From positions 1,054,001-1,118,000 of the forward strand of contig NZ_JBHRTA010000038.1 of NCBI RefSeq assembly GCF_042646065.1: a stretch of DNA of 64,000 nt, in the 5' to 3' direction. Below, in pieces: positions 8,937-16,273 of the stretch. The notes beneath the pieces were generated by a model. The model was not told the origin of the DNA, ran no database searches, and saw only the letters and a list, made by a program, of their open reading frames with translations. Made by a program: the position numbers and the translations under genes. Each line of letters begins with the position of its first letter. Position 1 is the stretch's first letter. The DNA comes from Parapedobacter deserti (lineage in GTDB: Bacteria > Bacteroidota > Bacteroidia > Sphingobacteriales > Sphingobacteriaceae).

Positions 8937-10190
8937 ATGGATAAACAAGCACGAACTCCGTTTACCGGCTATCAAAAGACGGTAGTCGTTATCTTAGCTG
9001 TTACGCAATTTACGGTCATTCTCGATTTCATGATTATGTCTCCGTTGGGAGATATGCTGATGAAATCAATGCAGCTCAGACCGTCAGAATTTGGCTTGGC
9101 TGTATCTGCCTATGCATTCAGTGCAGGGTTATCGGGCTTCCTTACCGCCGGTTTTTCAGACCGGTTTGACCGGAAAAAGCTGCTGCTTTTTTTCTACACG
9201 GGCTTTATTTTTGGTACCGTTCTCTGCGGCGTCGCCCAGAGCTACTGGTTTCTGGTAACAGCGCGCATCATAACCGGCCTGTTCGGCGGTGTCATTGGCT
9301 CGATATCGATGGCCATCGTTGCCGATTTGTTTGCACTTCAGCAGCGCGGACGCGTTATGGGCTTCGTGCAGATGGCGTTTGGCGCAAGCCAGGTGCTGGG
9401 GATACCGATTGGGCTGTATATCGCCAACGGGTGGGGCTGGGAGGCTCCGTTTCTGATGGTAGCGGCACTTGGTATGGCTGTCGCACTATTCATCGCGCTT
9501 TATCTAAAGCCTGTTGATAGCCACCTTGGTGTCAAAAACGATCGGACGGCCTTCGGTCATTTATGGCATACGCTTAGGCAGCCTCACTACCGTATTGGCT
9601 TTCTAGCCACTGCGCTCCTTTCGGTGGGCGGTTTCATGATGATGCCCTTCGGCAGCGCTTTTGCCATTAACAATCTGCACATTTCAGAATATCAACTGCC
9701 CATTCTGTTTATGGTGTCTGGCCTCAGTACATTAGTGATTATGCCTTTTGTAGGGCGTTTTTCGGATCGGATAGACAAGTATAAATTGTTTGTTATTGCG
9801 TCGTTGTGGATGATGGCCATGTGTGTATGGTACACCCAACTGTCTGTCACACCGCTGTGGATGGCAATTTTGTTTAACATCTTGCTGATGGCTGGGGTGA
9901 CGAGCCGCATGGTTCCTTCCTCGGCGCTGACCAGCGCTGTGCCTGCGTTGAAAGACCGCGGTGCGTTTATGAGCATCAACGCGTCCTTACAGCAATTGGC
10001 AGGCGGCATAGCTGCAGCGTTGGCTGGTAAAATCGTCATCCAGCAAAGCAATTTCAGTCGGCTTGAGAATTATGATGTGGTGGGCTATGTGGTGGTAGCC
10101 ATTTCCATGGTTAGCTTGTTCTTGATGTACAGGGTTGATCGGTTGGTAAAAGCCGGAGTTGCAGGTCACGACAGCCGTGCAGACGGGTGA
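8937..10190 (+). CDS. MFS transporter, DHA1-like exporter
   Basis: A 417-residue protein with about 12 membrane segments, the normal size for a 12-TM major facilitator. The loop between helices 2 and 3 has motif A in the form GFSDRFDRKKLLLF, and helix 1 contains the acidic LDFMIMSPLG (motif D1-like). The second half has the matching GRFSDRIDKYKLF. Such proteins export drugs or metabolites in exchange for protons. The gene follows the FMN reductase by three bases. The substrate is unknown. Confidence 0.85.
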   Translation: MDKQARTPFTGYQKTVVVILAVTQFTVILDFMIMSPLGDMLMKSMQLRPSEFGLAVSAYAFSAGLSGFLTAGFSDRFDRKKLLLFFYTGFIFGTVLCGVAQSYWFLVTARIITGLFGGVIGSISMAIVADLFALQQRGRVMGFVQMAFGASQVLGIPIGLYIANGWGWEAPFLMVAALGMAVALFIALYLKPVDSHLGVKNDRTAFGHLWHTLRQPHYRIGFLATALLSVGGFMMMPFGSAFAINNLHISEYQLPILFMVSGLSTLVIMPFVGRFSDRIDKYKLFVIASLWMMAMCVWYTQLSVTPLWMAILFNILLMAGVTSRMVPSSALTSAVPALKDRGAFMSINASLQQLAGGIAAALAGKIVIQQSNFSRLENYDVVGYVVVAISMVSLFLMYRVDRLVKAGVAGHDSRADG

Positions 10191-10231
10191 CCTGTTACTT
10201 ACTATGTTTGCCGTGATGAAATTTCAATAAC

Positions 10232-11557
10232 ATGTTGCGTAGTCTCGATGGCCATCTTGTGATTGCTCGGAAGGCTTTTCCAATTATTTTGGCAAATGCT
10301 TCGGTTCCGCTGCTCGGTCTCGTCGATACCGCCGCCATCGGGCAGACCGGTGGCGCGCAAGAATTGGGTGCCATCGCGCTTGGGGCTTTGATCTTCAGCT
10401 TTATTTATTGGGGATTCGGTTTCCTGCGGATGGGCACCACTGGATTCACCGCCCAATCATATGGGGCGCGGGATTACGCCGAGGTGCGATACGTCAGCTT
10501 GCGCGCCTGCCTGATGGGGGTAGGTATTGGTGCTGTGCTGATTGTACTGCAGCACGCCGTTGCGTTGTCCGCGTTTCATTTGCTGGACACCAGCGATGAG
10601 GTGAAGAAATTGATTGGGCAGTATTTTTACATCCGCATCTGGGGCGCCCCGGCGACTTTATGCAGCTTCGCTTTGCTGGGCGTACTGGTCGGGTTGGGCC
10701 AGACGCGCAAACTTCTTGGTCTACAGCTTTTTCTCAATGGCCTAAATATATTGTTGAACGTGTTTTTTGTCATCGGACTGGGATGGAGTGTGCGGGGGAT
10801 CGCCGCCGGAACAGTGATTGCTGAATGGGCTGCGCTGCTGCTGGGCATATGGATGGTGCGCCGTTCGCTCAGCGGATTGATGCCCCGTGGTAGCACGCAG
10901 TCGTGGTCGAGGCTATTCGATAGAAGTAAGTTTTCGCAGATGATGCGCACCAACGGCAACATCATGCTCCGAACGCTGGCGCTGCTTTTCGGCTTTGCTT
11001 GGTTTGCAAACAGGGGAGCCGGGTTTGGGGATGAAGTACTCGCGGCAAACCATGTGTTGATGCAATTTGTATCGCTGTCGGCGTTTTTTCTCGACGGGTA
11101 CGCTTATGTCGTGGAGATGATGGTAGGCAAAGCCATGGGCGCCCGGGATGAACGGGCATATCGGGTGCAATTAAAACAAGCCAATCAGCTTGCTGCGGTG
11201 ACGGCAGTCTTGTTGGCCGCGTTCATCTGGGGCTTTGGCAGTCCAATAATCAGCGGACTTACCAAAGATGAAAGTGTCCGTATTCTGGCGAAGGAATACC
11301 TTCCTTACGCCTGTGTGTATATCTTGGTTTCATTCTATGCGTTCCAGCTCGATGGCGTGTTCATCGGATCTACGCGAAGCGGGGAGATGAGGAATGCAAG
11401 TTTGTTTTCGCTGCTTTTCTTTTTAACCCTCAGTTTTCTACTGAGCTCCCAAGCCAATAACGCCGGATTGTGGATAGCCTTCATTGGGTATGTCATCGTT
11501 CGCGGCCTGAGCTTGGCGTATTACCTGCCTCGCGTTTCAGCATTGTTTGGCCGGTAG
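10232..11557 (+). CDS. MATE family efflux transporter (DinF-like)
   Basis: A 441-residue, 12-TM protein. The N-terminal bundle has ASVPLLGLVDTAAIGQTGG and FGFLRMGTTGFTAQSYGARD, which are typical of the DinF branch of MATE cation antiporters. The C-terminal bundle repeats the pattern (DGYAYVVEMMVGKAMGARDE, then FQLDGVFIGSTRSGEMRN). It should pump organic cations or oxidised lipophiles out in exchange for sodium or protons. It lies 41 bases after the MFS gene on the same strand, so the two may be co-expressed. Confidence 0.9.
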   Translation: MLRSLDGHLVIARKAFPIILANASVPLLGLVDTAAIGQTGGAQELGAIALGALIFSFIYWGFGFLRMGTTGFTAQSYGARDYAEVRYVSLRACLMGVGIGAVLIVLQHAVALSAFHLLDTSDEVKKLIGQYFYIRIWGAPATLCSFALLGVLVGLGQTRKLLGLQLFLNGLNILLNVFFVIGLGWSVRGIAAGTVIAEWAALLLGIWMVRRSLSGLMPRGSTQSWSRLFDRSKFSQMMRTNGNIMLRTLALLFGFAWFANRGAGFGDEVLAANHVLMQFVSLSAFFLDGYAYVVEMMVGKAMGARDERAYRVQLKQANQLAAVTAVLLAAFIWGFGSPIISGLTKDESVRILAKEYLPYACVYILVSFYAFQLDGVFIGSTRSGEMRNASLFSLLFFLTLSFLLSSQANNAGLWIAFIGYVIVRGLSLAYYLPRVSALFGR

Positions 11558-11558
11558 C

Positions 11559-11738
11559 ATGGATGATGATAGCAAAATTTCTAGACTTATTCAGGTAGAA
11601 GAGCAAGGAAGAATCTGTACTCCTGACGATACATCATTTATGGTGAACAAATGTAGCCTTGCTACCTTACACGGTCAAGGTGTTCAGGCATTGGACGAGT
11701 TGTCGATCAACATATTAGTTCACTTAAGTGAGCAGTAG
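11559..11738 (+). CDS. Small hypothetical protein (59 residues)
   Basis: The ATG at 11559 lies one base after the MATE stop codon; a TTG at 11547 in the same frame overlaps that stop and is less likely. The product starts MDDDSKISRLIQVEEQGRI, is soluble and slightly acidic, and has two cysteine-free helices plus one Cys near residue 34. I do not recognise a family. Tight spacing to the MATE gene is the main support for it being translated. It could equally be a chance frame between the MATE gene and the tRNA. Confidence 0.4.
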   Translation: MDDDSKISRLIQVEEQGRICTPDDTSFMVNKCSLATLHGQGVQALDELSINILVHLSEQ

Positions 11739-11849
11739 TAGGTTAGGGATTGACTCACCTAATTTTGCGTCGCACGGTCTGGCGCGTTTACCCGCAGCGA
11801 TGTACCTCAAACCCCGGCCACGGCTTCGGTTCTCATCCTTTAAAGCACA

Positions 11850-11872
11850 AAAGCACCTTTTTGAGGCGCTTT
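11850..11872 (-). terminator. Terminator downstream of tRNA-Arg
   Basis: On the - strand AAAGCGCC pairs with GGTGCTTT across a 7-base loop (one G-U pair), and a T-rich stretch follows. It starts five bases past the tRNA 3' end. Confidence 0.5.
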
Positions 11873-11876
11873 CTTG

Positions 11877-11948
11877 TGTTCCCGAAGGGATTCGAACCCC
11901 TATCTTCAGAACCGGAATCTGAAATTCTATCCATTGAACTACGGGAAC
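11877..11948 (-). tRNA. tRNA-Arg (anticodon CCG)
   Basis: On the - strand a full cloverleaf can be drawn. The acceptor GTTCCCG pairs with CGGGAAC, followed by an A discriminator. There is a D arm, an anticodon stem TCAGA/TCTGA around the loop TTCCGGT, and a T arm GGGGTTCGAATCCCT. The anticodon CCG reads codon CGG. The 3' CCA is not encoded. A perfect -7 promoter element lies eight bases upstream of the 5' end. Confidence 0.95.
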
Positions 11949-11955
11949 GGGAGTG

Positions 11956-11963
11956 CAAAGATA
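11956..11963 (-). promoter_or_regulatory. Promoter -7 element of tRNA-Arg
   Basis: TATCTTTG on the - strand matches TAnnTTTG exactly and sits where transcription would begin at or next to the first base of the mature tRNA. Confidence 0.6.
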
Positions 11964-12233
11964 TTTAAATTTTCCGAATCGGAATAGCCCTCGTTGAAGA
12001 TTTTTATTTTGAATACCATCACGTTGTCCACGTGAATTTAGCCGATAAAAGCTCCTATTTATCCAACGGACCAAACGGGCGTGGAAGCCTCAAACTTTGC
12101 CGGAGACGACACAAACAGCCCGTTGAGGAAGTGAAATCGCATGGATATCTGTTGTTTTTTTACTATACTGCCTCTAATGAAAATAAAAACACTATTATTG
12201 CGTTATTAATCCGATCATCAAAACATATTGAAA

Positions 12234-12407
12234 ATGGAAAAGTACAATGAACTGAAGGCGCTAATCGCATCGATTGAGGAGGACGCCGTTAAATTCTATG
12301 AAAAAGGAAACAACGCTGCTGGTACCCGTGTCCGCACCGGACTGCAAAAGGTGAAGGCGCTTGCGCAGGACATTCGCAATGCGGTTACTGAAGCAAAGAA
12401 TAAGTAA
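12234..12407 (+). CDS. Hc1-like small histone H1-type protein
   Basis: A 57-residue protein, MEKYNELKALIASIEEDAV..., with GNNAAGTRVRTGLQKVK in the middle and a lysine-ended C terminus. It strongly resembles the Hc1/histone H1-like proteins that most Bacteroidota encode (pattern: kFYeKGNnAAGTRVRkgLQ). They are thought to bind DNA and help compact the nucleoid. The gene is shorter than usual gene-calling limits. It stands alone, with 285 bases of otherwise featureless DNA between it and the tRNA-Arg, and is followed by a strong terminator. Confidence 0.82.
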   Translation: MEKYNELKALIASIEEDAVKFYEKGNNAAGTRVRTGLQKVKALAQDIRNAVTEAKNK

Positions 12408-12428
12408 GTTTGCCTTTCGAAAAGTTGT

Positions 12429-12462
12429 AGCCTTGGAACGCTAGCGCTCCAAGGCTTTTTTT
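12429..12462 (+). terminator. Rho-independent terminator after the Hc1-like gene
   Basis: AGCCTTGGA (12429-12437) pairs perfectly with TCCAAGGCT (12448-12456) and runs into seven T residues. It is 21 bases past the stop and also separates this gene from the convergent ychF. Confidence 0.85.
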
Positions 12463-12466
12463 AACC

Positions 12467-13567
12467 TTACACATTAAACCGGAAATGCATGATATCGCCG
12501 TCTTGCACGATATAGCTTTTGCCTTCCACGCTGAGCCTGCCGGCCTCCTTTACCGCCGCTTCCGAACCGTAATTGATAAAATCTTCGTACTGGATCACCT
12601 CTGCACGGATAAACCCTTTCTCGAAATCTGTGTGAATGACACCGGCGGCCTGCGGGGCGGTGAAACCAATTTCTATTGTCCACGCGCGCACTTCCTGCAC
12701 ACCGGCCGTGAAGTAGGTGGCCAGATTCAATAGCTTATACGCCGCGCGGATGAGCTTGTTTACACCCGATTCGGTCAAGCCAAGGTCTTCCAGGAAAAGC
12801 TGGCGCTCTTCGTAGCTTTCCAGCTGTGCGATTTCCGATTCGATCTGTGCTGAAATGACCAGTATTTCGGCGTTCTCATCTTTGACTGCCTCGCGAACGC
12901 GCTCGACATAGTTGTTGCCAGTGGCGACAGATGCTTCGTCTACATTGCAGACATAGAGGATCGGTTTAACGGTAAGGAGGGAAAGATCACCGATAAACTC
13001 AAAATCTTCCGTTTCAATCGGTGCGGTGCGGGCCGACTTGCCGGATTCCAGGTGGCTCTTTATCACGGAAAGAATTTCATAAGTCCGCTTCGCTTCTTTA
13101 TCGCCTCCGGTTTTGGCTTGCTTCTCTACCTTCTGCAGGCGTTTAACCACCGTATCCAGGTCTTTTAACTGCAGTTCCGTGTCGATGATTTCCTTGTCGC
13201 GAACCGGATCTACTGATCCGTCTACATGCACCACATTGCCATCATCAAAGCAACGCAATACATGGATGATGGCATCGGTATTGCGGATGTTGCCGAGGAA
13301 CTGGTTGCCGAGCCCTTCGCCCTTGCTCGCGCCCTTTACCAGCCCGGCGATATCGACGATCTCAATCGTATTGGGAACAACACGCTGGGGCTTCACCAAC
13401 TCCGCCAGTTTGTTCAATCGTTCGTCTGGTACCGTAATGACGCCCACATTGGGCTCAATGGTACAAAAAGGGAAATTTGCTGCCTGGGCTTTCGCGTTGG
13501 AAAGGCAGTTGAATAACGTTGATTTGCCTACGTTCGGTAGGCCTACAATGCCGCACTGTAATGCCAT
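12467..13567 (-). CDS. ychF: Ribosome-binding ATPase YchF
   Basis: A 366-residue OBG-family P-loop NTPase of standard length. The G domain has GLPNVGKSTLFN (G1), FPFCTIEPNVGVI (G2) and DIAGLVKGASKGEGLGNQFL (G3). Where GTPases have NKxD it has CNVDEAS; this NxxE form is known to make YchF prefer ATP. A helical insert spans about residues 130-250, and the C-terminal TGS domain ends in GDIMHFRFNV. YchF binds ribosomes and is linked to translation fidelity and oxidative stress responses. It is a single-gene unit with a perfect -7 element upstream. Confidence 0.97.
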   Translation of the reverse strand: MALQCGIVGLPNVGKSTLFNCLSNAKAQAANFPFCTIEPNVGVITVPDERLNKLAELVKPQRVVPNTIEIVDIAGLVKGASKGEGLGNQFLGNIRNTDAIIHVLRCFDDGNVVHVDGSVDPVRDKEIIDTELQLKDLDTVVKRLQKVEKQAKTGGDKEAKRTYEILSVIKSHLESGKSARTAPIETEDFEFIGDLSLLTVKPILYVCNVDEASVATGNNYVERVREAVKDENAEILVISAQIESEIAQLESYEERQLFLEDLGLTESGVNKLIRAAYKLLNLATYFTAGVQEVRAWTIEIGFTAPQAAGVIHTDFEKGFIRAEVIQYEDFINYGSEAAVKEAGRLSVEGKSYIVQDGDIMHFRFNV

Positions 13568-13593
13568 GGATGGTCGAAATTTTGAAAACGGGG

Positions 13594-13601
13594 CAAAGAT
13601 A
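13594..13601 (-). promoter_or_regulatory. Promoter -7 element of ychF
   Basis: TATCTTTG on the - strand is an exact TAnnTTTG match, 27 bases before the ychF ATG. The 218-base gap between ychF and the next gene holds nothing else I can name. Confidence 0.55.
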
Positions 13602-13785
13602 GCGATAAAACCATCACCATTTCTTAAAAATTAGCGTCTACGCAGGGAATGTATGCTCACACCGCTAATTGATCGTTTACCACGCACAATCTTTCGCGAT
13701 GAATGATGAAACGGTTGTGCACGGAAATACTTTCATCCGGTTAGATGTGTATGAAGACACGGGTGAGGCCGCGAGACGCTTTGTG

Positions 13786-14673
13786 CTATGTGTATTTACT
13801 CAACCCTTGTTTCAGCGGACCGAGATATGAGCCCCCGAACAAGTTAAGATGTACCAGCAACGGGTAGAGGTTCCATAGGTCTGTCCGCCTTTCCCAGTCA
13901 GGCTGGAGCGGATAAACTTCGTTGTAAGCTGCATAAAACCGGGCGGAAAAACCGCCAAACAACTTGGTCATGGCGATATCTACTTCCCGGTGTCCGTAAT
14001 AAATGGCAGGGTCGATCAATACCGGCCGACACGTGGAATTGATCAGGTAATTGCCACTCCAAAGGTCGCCGTGCAGCAATGAGGGCGGCTCCTGCGGGTA
14101 TAGGTTAGTCAAACGGGCAAATAGCCGGTCAAAGCGTTCCAATAGGTGAGTGCCTTCCAGCTGGCTTTGGGCGGTCTTCAGCTGTTCACGCAATCGCTGG
14201 TTAATAAAAAAATCCGTCCAATCGGTCGAAGGCCTATTGGTTTGAATCAGCGGACCAATGAAATTATCGTGGTCGAGGCCAAAGGTGGCGTCGCGCCGCC
14301 GATGCACGGTCGCAAGCAGCCGCCCCAGTGCCTCCTGCCCGGCACCACGATGCTTGTCGGCCTCGTCGACCCAAGTCATTAACAAATAGGCTTCACCATG
14401 CGTATGGCCTACCATCAGCGGCTCAGGGATGTTTTCGGCTGACGTCGCCTCCTTTAGTAAGGTCAGTCCCTTTGATTCCGCTAAGAACATCGGCATTGCC
14501 TTTTGGCCGTTGTTCGTCTTGACAAAGTACCGGCGCTGCCGTGTGCTGAGCTGGAACGCCCTGTTGACGTCACCGCCATGAATCGGTGCAACGGATTGTA
14601 TCTGATGGTCTCGCGGCGCTGCATTCTGTAACGCTGCTTCCAGTGCCTCCATGAGTGATTGCGATAAAATCAT
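13786..14673 (-). CDS. Fructosamine kinase family protein
   Basis: A 295-residue protein with the aminoglycoside phosphotransferase-like kinase fold of the fructosamine/ketosamine-3-kinase family. The N lobe shows the start of the family (IQSVAPIHGGDVNRAFQLST and YFVKTN with the ATP-site Lys). The C lobe has the catalytic loop LLHGDLWSGNYLI and the metal-binding PVLIDPAIYYGHREVDIAM. These enzymes phosphorylate sugar adducts on protein amines so that they fall off (deglycation). The gene begins five bases after the HxlR regulator stop on the same strand, so the two probably form one unit. Confidence 0.9.
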   Translation of the reverse strand: MILSQSLMEALEAALQNAAPRDHQIQSVAPIHGGDVNRAFQLSTRQRRYFVKTNNGQKAMPMFLAESKGLTLLKEATSAENIPEPLMVGHTHGEAYLLMTWVDEADKHRGAGQEALGRLLATVHRRRDATFGLDHDNFIGPLIQTNRPSTDWTDFFINQRLREQLKTAQSQLEGTHLLERFDRLFARLTNLYPQEPPSLLHGDLWSGNYLINSTCRPVLIDPAIYYGHREVDIAMTKLFGGFSARFYAAYNEVYPLQPDWERRTDLWNLYPLLVHLNLFGGSYLGPLKQGLSKYT

Positions 14674-14678
14674 TCCGG

Positions 14679-15056
14679 CTATTTCCCCAGACCGCCTTCG
14701 TCTTCAACCGTTTTTCTATGCGCTTCTCCCCAATCAGAAATGCTTTGCAGCATGGGACGCATGGATTGGCCAAGCGCCGTCAATTCGTATTCCACTCTGG
14801 GCGGGACTTCCGGATACACGATGCGCAACACTAACCGGTCAGCTTCCAATTCCCTCAGCTGAGCTACGAGCATGCGTTCCGAAATGCCGGGGATTGCCTT
14901 TCGCAATTCGTTGTAACGCATCTTTCCATCGAGGATCAGCCTCCATAGTATATTTGATTTCCACCGCCCGCCGATCAGCGACAAAGCATATCCCATCCCG
15001 CAGGAGGAATTGATTTCTTTCTCATTCAAAGCGTTCGAAGATGTTTCTTTTCGCAT
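14679..15056 (-). CDS. HxlR family winged-helix regulator
   Basis: A 125-residue protein of normal HxlR length. It shows GGRWKSNILWRLILDGKMRY, then GISERMLVAQLRELEADRLV (recognition helix) and PPRVEYELTALGQSM (wing). Its only cysteine is C19, in SSCGMGYALSLIGGRWK. That position matches the redox-sensing Cys of the YodB/HypR/QorR subgroup, which sense quinones, aldehydes or disulfide stress. It is divergent from a short-chain dehydrogenase across a region with a long inverted repeat, the usual layout for an HxlR regulator and its target. The fructosamine-kinase gene lies directly downstream. Confidence 0.93.
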   Translation of the reverse strand: MRKETSSNALNEKEINSSCGMGYALSLIGGRWKSNILWRLILDGKMRYNELRKAIPGISERMLVAQLRELEADRLVLRIVYPEVPPRVEYELTALGQSMRPMLQSISDWGEAHRKTVEDEGGLGK

Positions 15057-15060
15057 TTCT

Positions 15061-15107
15061 TACTTTTTTGTAAGTACTTAACAATTTCGTCAGTACTTAC
15101 AAAAGTA
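15061..15107. promoter_or_regulatory. Inverted repeat, probable HxlR operator
   Basis: TACTTTTTTGTAAGTACT (15061-15078) is mirrored by AGTACTTACAAAAGTA (15092-15107), with two extra T in the left arm and 13 bases between the arms. Each arm contains its own small AGTACT palindrome. It lies immediately upstream of the HxlR gene and 70 bases before the divergent dehydrogenase, so one repressor could control both directions. Confidence 0.65.
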
Positions 15108-15179
15108 AGATACTGGGGGTACATTTGCAAAGCATTGATCAATTGCAATAATTAGAATAAGTGATTAACGACAAAAATA

Positions 15180-15947
15180 ATGCAAATGGAACACAGACAG
15201 CAAAGTGGGACCTTAGTAGGCAAAGTAGCTTTCGTAACCGGGGGCAGCAGAGGTATGGGAGCGGCCATTGTAAAGCGCCTGGCTGCCGAAGGAGCAGCCG
15301 TGGCCTTCACCCATTCAGGAAACCGGACCGACAGCGCAACCGCGGTCGTCTCAGAAGTGGAAGAAGCTGGAGGCTATGCGGAAGCCATCGTGGCAGACAA
15401 CCGCAACGCTCGAGATCTCAGCCTCGCTATTGAGCAGGTGGCCGACAGGTATGGCAAAATAGATATTTTGGTGAATAACGCCGGAATTTTTCTCTATAAA
15501 GGAACGCAGGAAAGTTCGCTGGAAGAGTTTGATGAACTTGTTGATGTCAATATCCGGGCTGTTTTTATTGCCATGCGGGATGCTTCCCGGCTCATGCCGG
15601 CAGGCGGACGGATTATTACCATAGGGAGTAATGTGGCAGACCGCGTAACGGATGGGAACATGGGCCTCTACGGGATGAGCAAGTCCGCCTTAATCGGTCT
15701 TACTAAGGGAATGGCACGGGAGATGGGTCCGCATAATATAACCGTCAATCTTGTACAACCCGGTCCGGTCGATACCGAGATGAATCCAGCCGACAGTGAA
15801 ATGGCCTGTGAAACCGTTGGTGCCATGGCGATTTCGCGCTATGGTACAACAGGGGAAATTGCCGGCTTGGTGGCTTACCTGGCAAGCGAAGAAAGCCAGT
15901 TCATTACCGGGACAGCGATCACGATAGACGGAGGATATAATAGTTGA
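15180..15947 (+). CDS. Short-chain dehydrogenase/reductase
   Basis: A 255-residue classical SDR. The cofactor site is TGGSRGMGAAI near residue 20, NNAG follows, and the active site has the IGSN serine and the YGMSK Tyr-x-x-x-Lys pair. The C-terminal region has PGPVDTEMNP and ends in the FabG-like ITGTAITIDGGYNS. It reduces or oxidises a carbonyl/alcohol with NAD(P)(H) in the cytoplasm; the substrate is not evident. It is divergently transcribed from an HxlR regulator, which makes it a probable target of that regulator. The start at 15180 may be two codons early (MQMEH). Confidence 0.92.
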   Translation: MQMEHRQQSGTLVGKVAFVTGGSRGMGAAIVKRLAAEGAAVAFTHSGNRTDSATAVVSEVEEAGGYAEAIVADNRNARDLSLAIEQVADRYGKIDILVNNAGIFLYKGTQESSLEEFDELVDVNIRAVFIAMRDASRLMPAGGRIITIGSNVADRVTDGNMGLYGMSKSALIGLTKGMAREMGPHNITVNLVQPGPVDTEMNPADSEMACETVGAMAISRYGTTGEIAGLVAYLASEESQFITGTAITIDGGYNS

Positions 15948-15955
15948 ATACAATT

Positions 15956-15988
15956 CCAGATCCCTGTTGTCAGGGGTCTGGAGTTTGA
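15956..15988 (+). terminator. Terminator after the short-chain dehydrogenase
   Basis: CCAGATCCCTG pairs with CAGGGGTCTGG (11 pairs, one G-U) around a TTGT loop, eight bases past the stop. The T tract after it is short (AGTTTGATT). Confidence 0.6.
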
Positions 15989-16037
15989 TTACCGGCACCC
16001 GTAATGGACATCACGGATAGCGGTACGCGACTGCAAG

Positions 16038-16259
16038 TTATGGTCTACGGCCACGTTTGTAAATAACCAGCCCGTTTAAGAAGTTCCGGAGCAGCTGGTC
16101 CCCGCAGGGTTTGAAATTTGGGTGATCTTCCTTGCGGAATATGGCGCCGAGCTCCGTCTTGGTGACCCTAAAATCAACTAATGCCAGGACTTCGATAATG
16201 TCGTCATCGGTAAATTTCAACGCAACCCGCAGCTTTTTCATGATATCATTGTTGCTCAT
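16038..16259 (-). CDS. DUF1456 family protein
   Basis: A 73-residue protein with one copy of the DUF1456 (YehS-like) module: MSNNDIMKKLRVALKFTDDD, then LVDFRVTKTELGAIFRKEDH and LLRNFLNGLVIYKRG. E. coli YehS carries two such copies, so this is a half-length member. The small helical domain has no known biochemical role. It lies 14 bases downstream of the helicase gene and is probably co-transcribed, which hints at an RNA-related context only by association. Confidence 0.8.
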   Translation of the reverse strand: MSNNDIMKKLRVALKFTDDDIIEVLALVDFRVTKTELGAIFRKEDHPNFKPCGDQLLRNFLNGLVIYKRGRRP

Positions 16260-16273
16260 CGTATTAAATCAGG

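Noticed and set aside
11728..11968. Two + strand reading frames of 64-72 codons across the tRNA region, one reading FPKGFEPLSSEP
   Set aside because: They are the antisense of tRNA-Arg; this peptide pattern is a well-known artefact of translated tRNA genes.
13699..13833. A 43-codon + strand frame starting MNDETVVHGNTFIRLDV
   Set aside because: It overlaps the end of the fructosamine-kinase gene on the other strand and shows no family resemblance or promoter; kept only as a note.
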